Shown here: positions 48,037-58,453 of the stretch, in pieces | Layout: each line of letters starts with the position of its first letter | Numbering within the stretch: position 1 is the stretch's first letter | NCBI GenBank assembly: GCA_002270565.1 | Contig: NQMI01000199.1 | Span: 1-64,000, forward strand | DNA from: Stenocarpella maydis | Lineage: Eukaryota; Ascomycota; Sordariomycetes; Diaporthales; Diaporthaceae | DNA length: 64,000 bases | Direction: 5' to 3' | Notes under the pieces: model-generated | Told to the model about the DNA's origin: nothing | Seen by the model: the letters and a program-made list of their open reading frames with translations, nothing else | Database searches by the model: none | Position numbers and translations under genes: made by a program

Positions 48037-48477
48037 ATGGCGGCAGCAGACTACAAGTTCGAGGGCTGGGCGGCCCAGGACCCCAGCGCCGTCGAGGGCA
48101 AGATGGTCTGGCAGGAGATCACGCCCAAGGCGTGGGAGGAGAGCGACGTCGACATCCAGGTCACGCACTGCGGCATGTGCGGCACCGACCTGCACTTCCT
48201 GCGCAACGGCTGGGGCAACACGACGTACCCGCTGACGGTGGGCCACGAGATCGTGGGCAAGGTGGTGCGCGTGGGCAACAAGGTCACCCACCTCCGCGAG
48301 GGCGACCGCGTGGGCGTGGGCGCGCAGGGCGACAGCTGCCTGGGGCGGTTCGGGGCGTGCCGCGAGTGCGAGGATGGCGAGGAGAACTACTGCGACCGCA
48401 TGGTCAACAGCTACGGCACGCCGCACTTCAACGGCGACATCGGGCAGGGCGGGTATGCGACGCACCACCGCGTGCCC
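48037..48477 (+). pseudogene. Zinc alcohol dehydrogenase, 5' part cut at the palindrome axis (left)
   Basis: The first 147 codons of a medium-chain, zinc-dependent alcohol dehydrogenase of the Adh6/cinnamyl-alcohol type (NADPH-dependent reduction of aldehydes in this family). Present: Cys45 in THCGMCGTDLH and His70-Glu71 in GHEIVGKV (catalytic zinc side); Cys101, Cys108, Cys111 and Cys119 (structural zinc); and the QGGYATHHRVP strand. Family members have about 350-360 residues, so the NADP-binding Rossmann half is missing. Past the axis the frame continues in reverse-complement sequence to 48936, giving a 299-residue chimera that is not a real protein; the next five residues (GHAVV) still fit the family. 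The start has AAG ATG GCG, a normal context. If the palindrome is an artefact, the intact gene lies elsewhere in the assembly. Confidence 0.85.
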
Positions 48478-48492
48478 GGGCACGCGGTGGTG
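48463..48492. repeat. Axis of the giant palindrome
   Basis: The symmetry centre lies in CGTGCCCGGGCACG, between 48477 and 48478. The 15 bases on each side encode HHRVP and GHAVV on the + strand; the second set still fits the dehydrogenase family, so this 30-bp stretch may be palindromic in the intact gene too. Confidence 0.8.
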
Positions 48493-48918
48493 CGTCGCAT
48501 ACCCGCCCTGCCCGATGTCGCCGTTGAAGTGCGGCGTGCCGTAGCTGTTGACCATGCGGTCGCAGTAGTTCTCCTCGCCATCCTCGCACTCGCGGCACGC
48601 CCCGAACCGCCCCAGGCAGCTGTCGCCCTGCGCGCCCACGCCCACGCGGTCGCCCTCGCGGAGGTGGGTGACCTTGTTGCCCACGCGCACCACCTTGCCC
48701 ACGATCTCGTGGCCCACCGTCAGCGGGTACGTCGTGTTGCCCCAGCCGTTGCGCAGGAAGTGCAGGTCGGTGCCGCACATGCCGCAGTGCGTGACCTGGA
48801 TGTCGACGTCGCTCTCCTCCCACGCCTTGGGCGTGATCTCCTGCCAGACCATCTTGCCCTCGACGGCGCTGGGGTCCTGGGCCGCCCAGCCCTCGAACTT
48901 GTAGTCTGCTGCCGCCAT
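48478..48918 (-). pseudogene. Zinc alcohol dehydrogenase, 5' part cut at the palindrome axis (right)
   Basis: Exact mirror of the left fragment; the two halves meet head to head at the axis with no base between them. The frame on this strand runs on to 48019 through the other arm and gives the same 299-residue chimera. Neither copy can make a full enzyme. Confidence 0.85.
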
Positions 48919-50518
48919 CTTGTGAGGTTGGTGTGAGCTCGAGAGGGGGTATGTGGGAATGTCAGGAGAGTTGCGAGGTCTGATGTGGCAGGACAGGTCC
49001 GCGTCTGCTGCTGTGTTTTATCGACCACAGAGAGTGGCTTATGGTCCAGGCTCTCGGCCCCCATGTCTGAGAGAATTTGCACCCACCGGCGTGTGCCCCA
49101 GCAGCGATGCGCAACATCGTCATGCCGGTGCATACACCGGCACAAAAGTAGAGCCTTGGGGGTTATCGCTTAGCTGACCAAGTTTTCTCGTTAGCGGGTT
49201 TTGTCTTTAGTCCCGTCACAGTTCTCTCGTCGTCGTGGGCCCGGCATGCTCGGTATCTTCTCGCCTTTGTGGGCCACTCGGGGACAGTCTAAGGATATTC
49301 CCTACATGAAGGCATCTCCTGCTGTCTTGCCGCTGTGGGCATCACGACGTAAAGACCCATTTTTGTGGGAAGAGGCTCAGATCCCGAGGGTGCCACCGAA
49401 CATGGCAGAAGAATCTCGGCCGTACTGGCTCGCAGGGGTCAGCGTTGGAACCAACGCAGGGCCGTCTGCCGGCACTGCGGTGACATTTCAGGGGGCCCTG
49501 GTTTCGGACATTATGTGCTCACAATTTTATCGCCGCTTAAAGAATACCCACCCGGTACCCGCATGGTGACGTCTTCTATGTGTAGAAATTTGTTCGGCAC
49601 GGCCCACGAGGCTGTTGGGCTCGACGCGCTGTCGCCCTTCGGCATTAGCGTACTAGCGAAGAAAATTCTGAGCACCTACCGTGTTACGTGGACTGGCGGA
49701 GCAACAGAAAGGGGGTTGGCTGCTGTAGCAGCCGGGATAAGCGGTGAGTCCGACGCGACACTTGTTAGTGAGAAGAGGTAAACCCACGAAGATGTGAAAT
49801 GAACGTAGCAAGCTGAAGAAACCCGTAGGTGAGCTTGGAACTCGGCATTACTGAGTTCGACGGCGCAGAGCGGCCAGACGTGGAGGTCAGATGAAGTGCT
49901 TCTGAGAATCTTATATGGCAACAGGACCCTTGTTTTAAGGTTAAATAGGTTGTCTCCGAGTGGACTTGTGGATCCTCCCGTTGCCGAGATGTATTAGATC
50001 TCTAGTGTAAATGCATGGTGTGAGATGCACCTTTACATAGTTGCGGGTTCTCACATGATCCTACATGCGAGATGGTCACTGAGGAAGCAAATCACCGCTA
50101 ACTATAGCCTGGTATCCTTGTGTGAAACCAATCAAATGGGTCCGACTGGGGGGGATATAATCGTCCTGCCGGACAGGGACTATTCCGAGACTCTTCATGT
50201 GCTCATGCATGTGCATTTACTTCCCACAGCATCTCAAGATATCGGTATCAAACGGTGCTTGCGAGTCATGATTAGCATCGCAGAGGATCATTTAGCTACC
50301 TACATAAATATAAATCACATTTACTTGATGGTTAGCTCCAAGCGCTGAAAAGAAGTTTCTTTTACCTGCGGAAGGTGCCAGGTACATATCTTAACGTGAG
50401 TGCAGGCCATACTGACGACCCGTTGCAGGTCATTCTTTCATGATCCAAGGTGCCTACATGTTGCAGGTGATTGAACCATCACGATAGCCACACCAATAAG
50501 ATATATACAATGGTCCGC

Positions 50519-50559
<41 letters not shown>

Positions 50560-51443
50560 AAAGATAACCACGCAAAATTTTGTCTCAGATGCGTTGTAGG
50601 GGCCGGTCAACCTACATTTTGAGAGAACGAGAACCGCCCCAGAGTGAACGAAGAAACTTGGCATTGACCGCGAGCTGTCTGGAGTCATGGGCATCTTCCT
50701 GGATTCCAGCCATTCACGCAGCTTAGGGAAAGAACATGACTGGTCTGGGATAAGCTCAAAAGGCTTTCGCTGTTTAGGAGGTGTTGCTCCGGTATTTGTG
50801 TGCTAATGCAAGTGCTGTTTTGGTGTAGGTACTTGGATCCAACCACCATACTTCAGCTCCTGTCCTTTAATTGGAAGATGATCCCCCTTGGCCATTCATC
50901 CCAATGCATATGGTCCACAATCCTGCGGATTTACAGTCGAAGATGGGCTGATGATGAAGTCTATCTCGGCACAGGCCACCTCTATTGAGGGAGCATGGTG
51001 ATGCGGAATTAGCGCCTGGTCTGCGCCTGAGATAACCGATAGCTCCTGGGCCAACGTGGGACTAGTCGGCTGCACATCATCAAATGCGTCGGATTTACAG
51101 GCAGCCCCACTTTGATCGGAAAAAACACAACTTCTTCCCGTCACCACACCCTTCTCCCCACCAAAGGCCACCTCTAAAACCGTCGACAAAGGCAAAACAT
51201 AGATCCGATCTCTCAGTTGTCAGTTCGAGACTGATGTCAACGGCGCTGGCGAGGACCTCTTGATCCGGAACGTCACCCCACCGCAGGACGTCCCAGGGCA
51301 CTCGGAATTAGTGGGCACGTCCCTATCCCCGCGCCTTGCCTCCCTTGGGCCCCAAGGTCCTCTCCCACGCCGGCTGGACAGAAAGTAAAGTGGTTTCCAG
51401 CACGACGGGGGCTGCAGGAGGCCTTGGTGCGTGAGCCGTCACG
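48919..51443. other. Divergent intergenic region, mirror copy (right arm)
   Basis: Mirror of 45512-48036. No gene; contains the 38-nt A run. Confidence 0.55.
50520..50557. repeat. 38-nt A homopolymer (right arm)
   Basis: The mirror of 46398-46435, same length. Confidence 0.95.
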
Positions 51444-54400
51444 GTGTGGCTGTCCCTCGCCTCGCGGCCGCACCGCACCGGACGCCGGACCAGGGCGCGC
51501 GCGGCCGGGGAGGCTGCCGGTGCTGCCGGTGCTGCCGTTGCTGCCGTCGCCGTCGCGGCGCGGAAGCCTGTTGTCGCCGGAACTGCGGTTGCGGCCGGCA
51601 GGAGGATGGAGAAGAACCCCAAGGCGTGCGAGCCGTGCCGTCGGAGGAAGGTTCGGTGCAACGGCCAGACGCCCTGCAACAGGTGTGACAGGAAGCCCGG
51701 GGACTGTGTGTACCGCCTGCGCACGCGCATCCGGAAGAGCAATGCGCAGAGGGCTGCCGATGCTGCTGCCGCCGCCGCCGCCGCCGCTTCCGCCAACGGT
51801 GCAGCCGGCGGGACCGTAAATGTGGCCGAGGGTCCGCCTCCGACTGCGACGCCCGCCTCTGACGCGTGCCCTGTTGTCGGTGCCTCTGCTTCTAGTGGTG
51901 CTGGGAGCGAGAATCCCACGTCTCTCCCGGTGCCCCCGGCGGGCCATGATACGCAGTCCGCGTTCCGGAGGGACGTGGCTGAGGCTGGCGAGGGCCCGAC
52001 GTCCGACTCGGCCATCTACCAGAGCATCGCTGCTGTGCCTCAGAGGAGTGACATCGAGCCTGTCCAGGGGGGCACTGCGCGTCTGTTTTATGGACCGGCC
52101 TGTGAGTACAGCTCCTCTTTCGGGTCACCTGCATTATTCCGGCAGTCCAGATCACGTAGAGCCCAGACGAGCTTCTGACGCGTTGCCGCCTACCCACCTG
52201 TCCTCCAGACTGTCCTTGGTTTATTTCTCTCCTGCCTCGTGCCAGCTTACGTGACGCCTCCACCATGATACTTTGCGTGGCAGCAACTAACACGTGAGCA
52301 TCCTGTAGCACAATTTGCCTTCCTGCAACAAGTACACCGAGGCATCTTGTCATCCACCGGACCCCATGGTCAGCAGGACCGTGAGGTCCAGGAGGGGGGC
52401 CCTGGTCTAGACCTCTTCCTCCAACGGAGCTTCTTTTTTGGCACGGCACCAAGGTTTGATGCCATTCCGATGCATCGACCAGCAAATAGTCTGTTCGGTG
52501 AAGTTCCTCTGGACAGGGCTAAATTGTTCCTGGAGAGATACAAAGCATGGTAAGCTTGTGTCTCCCTTTGCTTCGTGCAGTTTTTGCGACCTCCTTCTGT
52601 GCTGCGCCACTGGTTTTTTGGTTGGAAGCCATGTTACATGCCTCTGTCGGTTTAGGACCCTCTCACTGTGGATGGGAGCCGAAAGGCACCTGTGCAGGAT
52701 GGCATCGGGCGAATGGCTGTGATTCGAGACAATGATCTTCGCCTCTCATTCGCCCCAGCCTCAACCTTTGACCTGGGGCAAGGTGGCACCTCAACTCTAA
52801 GACCTGGCCACCCAATTTGCTTGAAGTCGGGCACTGGTCACTAACAAGCAGATAGGTCCGCGTACATACTCCCGTTTTTCACCAACGAGGAGCTGGACAA
52901 GATGCTTCTCCACCTGTACAGTAGTGACGAGACCAAGCCATCCCAAACCAAAGCCCTCATCGTCGCGGTGCTGGCTCTTGGGGCGCTGGCCACCCCCCAT
53001 ACCGACGCCGCAGAGGAGCTAATGGCCAGGGCCAAGTACGAGGCGATCCTCTTCGACGACACGGTCAGCCTGCCGATGATCCAGTTCTCGCTGCTGTTGG
53101 CAGAGTACCAGACCAGCATGGGCAGGCCGAACCTGACCTACCTCATGCTCGGCACCGCGTGCCGCAAGGCCTTCGCCCTCGGCCTCCACCGCGAGGCGGC
53201 CAACTCGCTGACGCGGTCCGAGGACACGGAGAAGTGCCGGACCACGCTGTGGTGCCTGTACTTCCTGGAGAGCTGGTACACGATGATGGTGGGGCGGGAG
53301 AGCATGCTCAAGATGTCGGATATCTCGTCGCCGTTCCCGGAGAACCAGCCCTTCATCGTGACGCTAAGCCGCCTCGCGTACATTGGCGAGCAGTGCTCCA
53401 AGACCATCTACAACACGCACCGGTACGACTCGCTGCGGAAGCTCTTCGTGGCGGCCGAGAACATCCACGCGCAGCTGCGCGAGTTTGCCAGCAAGCACGG
53501 GATCGGGGCGGCCGGGCTGGACGGCGGCGGAGGGGGCGGCGGCAGCGCCGATGGATCAGGGCTGCCGGGGGCCGAGCACCACCCGCTACGGCTGCTGCTG
53601 CACAACCTGTACTGCCACACGATCCTGCTGACGTTCCGGCCCTTCCTGGTGGCCGACTACGCGCTGGCGTCGAGGCCGTCGCAGGACGCCGCGGGCGCCA
53701 TGTGGCTGCGGCAGGCGTGCCGGCAGGCGACCAACACGGCGCAGGACTGCATCATGTACTGCTACTCGCAGCTCCAGGCGGACGAGGTGGCACGCACGTC
53801 GCGGTACCACGGCTTCTTCCTCGAGTCGAGCTGCGCGGTGCTCTTCTTCGACATGCTGCGCCACCCGTCAAAGTACGCCTACAACATCGAGTTCATCCAG
53901 ATGGCCATCGCGAGCGTCAACCTCATGATGGACGACGAGCCCGTCACCAACGCGCGCAACTCGCTCAGGAAGATCCTCCGAGTCGTCGAGGAGACAATCT
54001 CCAGGCAGAAGATCGCCGGCACGACGGCCGCGACCACGAGCGGCCTGCCGGCCTTCACGGACCCGCTGCTCCAGACCGCCCCCAACCCGCCCCTGTTGTC
54101 CCCAGTGTCGTCCCTCATGGGCGGCGGGCAGGAGCACCAGCACAGCAACAACAACAACAACAACCAACACCAGCACCAACATCACCAGCACCACCAGCAG
54201 CAGCAGCAATACCAGCAGCAGCACTCCCACGGCATGGTCCAGTTCCCCTCGCTGCACGCCCCGCCCTCCTCCGCCAACCAGCTCATCTATTTTAGCGACC
54301 TCCCCGGCTCGCTGGGCGGCCCCACCACCGGCAGCGACACATCCATGGGCGGAGGTGCCACCACGCCGCTCGCCATGGCCGGGCTAGGCGGGGAGGCGGA

Positions 54401-54602
54401 CGCGTTCGGCGGCGGCGAGGGCCTCGACCCGCTCGCGCACTTCCACTACGACGTGCTGACGACGGACCTGTTCAGCTTCTTCCCGCTCAACATGACCCCG
54501 CCGTCAGCAAACGGCGGCGGCAGCAGCAGCATCGTCGCCGCCGCCGATGGCGCCGGTATGGGCGAGAGTCCGCTCGATAACGGCGGGGGGCCGGGGGCGT
54601 GA
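51444..54602 (+). CDS. Zn2Cys6 transcription factor (right-arm copy)
   Basis: Mirror gene, exons 51444-52101, 52309-52549 and 52856-54602. Junctions: GCC T|GTGAGT..GTAG|CA gives Ser; GCA TG|GTAAGC..ATAG|G gives Trp (KAWSAYILPFF). The product equals the left copy except for one Ala to Val change in the SSSI-(A/V)-AAADG segment near the C-terminus (base 54535 T against C on the gene strand of the left arm). This change is in a low-complexity tail and is unlikely to matter. The alternative start is 51606. Confidence 0.85.
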
Positions 54603-57600
54603 GGGACCCCCCACCCTCCCTGGGCTGGCCATTACGAGGGAGGCACTGAGCACGCGGGGTCGAGGTGGTAATTACTCTTTGTGAGGCGGATCGCTCCAAG
54701 AATAAAAGACCTTTCTTCTGTACTAATTTCGGAGCGAGGCAAGAAGTGTTTTGACGGGCGAGTGTTCCTCAGTCATCTGTACTGTTTAGGCTATGGGTCA
54801 TTTGAGTAGGTAGCCTGTCGCTTGCTATGGACCGTTGGTGTTGACGAAACCCCCCGAGCATTTATTTTGTCACTGGCAGCCTGGGATTGTGGAAAGGCCG
54901 GGTCAGGGCCGCACCAGGGCCGGACATGACCAAGCACATGTGTTTGGCGCTCCGGTCACCTGGATACTTGCCCATGCGAGAGGACATTATCATGCTGGTC
55001 GTTTCTCTCCCCTAGACAGGACGTCATATTCTAGACGTATGTCAAAGGGCGTGCGCGATTTCAATCCGCCGTACGAAATGCAGAACCTGGCCGTCGGACC
55101 AGGCGCGGTTCTTGCTGGTGTGGGCGGGGATCGGCAAAGGCCAGGCCCGCGAAAGGAGAGGAGGGGCCGGGCCCTTGCTCGGGACAGGGAGGGAATCGAT
55201 TAGGGGGCCACCGGCGCGCCAGCATGAGGTTTCGAAACCATACTGTACCGCGTACGCACACCAGTCACAAAACAAACGATTACGATGGGGCATGGTAGAA
55301 AAAAAAGCCATGCCAAAACCTCAGCGTCGGTCCTTGCTGTTTACGTCAGGATAGGCGCCCGTGGATGCACTGGCGTGAGGCGCCTAATGAGGACCATTGG
55401 TATGTGTCTGGACTTTTGTGGGTGGTGTGTTTTTGGGCGGCTGCGTTAATTAATCCCCCAGTGTTTCCCCGTCTCGCACAGCTCCAGTTTTGAGCAGTTC
55501 TCGAGCTCCAGACCAACGGTCGAGGAGATGAGATCGTCAATGTAATGCCGGACTGATGCCAGCAGGGAGGCGGACGGGTCGCGTTGATCTTTTAGGGATC
55601 ATATATATCCCAGGAAACAATGTGTCACGCTGTGGGCATTGCCTCACAAGGCGACCCGGGGTGGGCGATGAAGGGATCTACAGGGACTTGTCAAGCGAAG
55701 ATTGTGCACGTGGAGGATTGAAGTTTGGAAAAAGACAAAGATGGTTCCCGGTCATCTGCTCCATCGTCGGAAGCAGAAGCAAATAGTCTGTGTAGTTGAT
55801 GTGAGTCTCGGTGCTGAAGCGAGGTGTTATTGGCCGTGTGGCTGTCTGGTTGTGGTGGTTTATCCCTCAGTTTCGTTTATTCCCGGACGGAGGTGCATAT
55901 GCGGGTGCTCATGCGTGGCTAGGGCGCCAAGCTGTTGGACACAGACGACGGGGATTATTTCCAAGGTTCCAAGGCTTTTATGCATGGCATGAGGGGTTGT
56001 GGGTAGGCTGGCAGGGTTAGGTGCAGGTGTCATCAGCCGCGCTGCGTGCGAATCGGCGATTATGATTCCTGCTGTTCTCGAAATTTGGCTGTGCATCATG
56101 GTCAGCATGGGAAATTGGCCCACGCACGGCACATCGGCACGTTCTTCTTTGAGCTGAGCTGTGAGCCGAGGCTGCGTGCTTGGTCCGGTTTCTTGGGGCC
56201 CAGTGCCCAGACGCTGCAAGCCTGCAAGCCTGGCATGGGGCTGCAGCTGCAGCTGCATGTTGAAGAAACGCGCGTCGCGGCCGGTCTTCCGAGCATTGAC
56301 GGACGGATGGACTCGAGGGAGGGCTCACGATGAGGCGCGACAGCTGTCTCTGCCGCTCGTGTTGGATATCGCTAGGGGGACGGCATTTGGCTGAGCAATC
56401 TGAGTATGGTGTATATGCGGCGTCCCGAGAAAGGACGGAGCCGAAAGCCAATCGATGATGACAGGTACAGGCAGGCCCGCAGCTTCGGAGCTTACCCAGC
56501 AGGCTGGGACTGCGGCGGGCGGCAGCCGGCAAGCTCTGTCGCGGTGCGATCGAGTCCTGTCGTGACCACGGTGCGCCTGTCTCGTCTTGCTGGTAGAGTA
56601 GCTGGGGGCTGGGTGAGCCTGGTGAGCAGGGCTGGCAGGGCGAGCTTGGGCAGCCGGCTTCCGGGGCCGTGGCCGTGGCCGTGGCCGTGCCCCTGTTCCA
56701 TGGCGGTGATCTTTGCCAGTCCTGCGGGGGGCGGTATGTCAGTCATGTAGTGTACGTCAGGCCATGTCGGGCCCAAGTTTGGGCGGTGGGAGAGACGGTT
56801 GTGGCGGTGGAAAGCTGTAGGGTTGATGCTGGTCTCGAGACGGGAATCCGCGCAGGGACTAGAGACGGGTTGGCAAAGGGCCGTTTGTTGACGCGGAGCT
56901 GTAGGGCAGCATGGGCTGTGGTTGTTGTGTTTTGTTCTAGTCGTCAGTCAGTGCGTGAAAAGGTACCAAAAGGTGACGTCAACACCGCAGATTAAAACGG
57001 GGGAGATGCTACCATTATTAAGCACGTCTCTGGCGCTGGAGCTGACCTCACCCGGAAAGGTGACGCGTTGTTAGCAAATGCCGCCCATGCTGGCCAAGGT
57101 CCCAAGCGTGACTGGACTGGTTTCGGTGTCATGTCTGCCTCAATGGCCAAGCTGCTGTGGCATGGCAGGTTGGCAGGCTGGCGGGCTGGCAGGCTGGCCT
57201 GGCTGGCTGGCTGGCTTCCTTCCTTCCTGCCCTGGCCTTTCTCTCCCTCATAATAATACTGCACTCGGCACCGAGATGCTCCAGATGGCAGTTGCCACTC
57301 CGTCAGCCGTTCTCCATCTCCCGCCTCCTTACCGTCTTCTTTTTCTTGCCGTCTTGATGGTGTACAAATCTTGTTACACGCAGCCCAGCCCCGTAAAGTG
57401 GGCATCTTTCGCTCCCTCCAACGTCAGTCAAGCACCCCGCTGCCTTGGCTGTGTTTGAAAATATTGGGACAGATTGACGCGTTGATGGGTTTGATTGACT
57501 CTTGGCCTGAAGGATCACTGTTGGCGCAGCAAGCACACACACACACACACACAATCTGACAATACAGACGCTCTCCACTCCTCCGTCGATCCTCCCGTCG

Positions 57601-58453
57601 CGGCTCCAATTTTATAGATGCAGCATCAACATAACATACATCATCGTCACCAGCCAACTTGACGGCTTGTTTGATTCGGCCACCGTCACTGGTGACTGGC
57701 GAGAGAAAGAGAGAGAGAGACAGACCACAACTACTTGAGTGATCTCGAGCCACCTGTTGTGTGCTTGCAAGCCTGACCATTCCTCCTCCCTCGCGCCTCC
57801 TTTTTTTTATCTTCTGAGCCCCATCCTTCGCAATCCCCTCCCGCCCGCTCTCCCGCCCTCAGATAGACCAATTACTACCTCCCTACTGTTTAATTGTCTG
57901 CTTGCAAAATTGGGGGCCCTTTGTTGGATGCCCCGGTTTCTTTGATCAACCTTGTTCTTGTCCACAACCCCTGCGCCCGTACAGACCAGACTACTTCTGG
58001 GGGCTCCTCCTCCTCCTGCTCCTCCTCCTCCTCCTCCTACCCCTGCCTCCATCTGGTCTGGTCCGGTCTGGCCCGTCCTGTTCGTCCGTCAGTCCGTCAC
58101 CGTTGGCAATCCCGCCATCAGGTCAGTCCTCCCGCCTGCACTAGAGTGGGGACCTGTTTCCTCCAAGCGAAGCTCTTGATTGCGTCGTCGTCTTGGTGTT
58201 TTGTTGGCCCAAGTGCCATCGTCAAGTCTCCTCAAAAGTCGGGCATATCTCGCCCACCCTTGTTCGCCTACACTTGTCCTGCCCTCCTTTCCTGGCCCAG
58301 GCCTGATTGCCTGCCTGTCATCTCCAACACCAGGTCTCAGACCAAAACACAAATAAACCCAACCCACGTCGTCGGTTCGGGGTTCCTGCATTAGTCAACT
58401 AAAAAGAAGAGGTTACGTTTGAGGTTCAGCGTCGCATTCACGCCACCTCCAGT
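54603..58453. other. Intergenic between transcription factor and GH79, mirror copy (right arm)
   Basis: Mirror of 38502-42352, with the same GGCCGT/GGCCAC, GGCT, CA and CT tracts and the CCT tract before the GH79 start. No gene recognised. Confidence 0.55.
56974..56981. promoter_or_regulatory. CRE/ATF-type palindrome TGACGTCA (right arm)
   Basis: Mirror of 39974-39981. Confidence 0.25.

Larger units (their letters stand above)
32955..48477 (+). repeat. Left arm of giant inverted repeat (visible part)
   Basis: Reverse complement of 48478-64000 with the rule x <-> 96955 - x, without any spacer. I checked it at the axis, at every gene boundary, at the 38-nt homopolymer and at the window end. 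Differences found: 42420/54535 (C/T on the gene strand, Ala/Val); 33005/63950 (G/A); an A-run of 5 against 6 at 33009-33013/63941-63946; a T-run of 3 against 2 at 33328-33330/63625-63626. The left limit of the arm cannot be set because the right arm is cut by the window end. Confidence 0.97.

Noticed and set aside
48037..48936. 299-residue 'dehydrogenase' crossing the axis
   Set aside because: Only 147 codons are dehydrogenase; the remainder is the reverse complement of the same gene.
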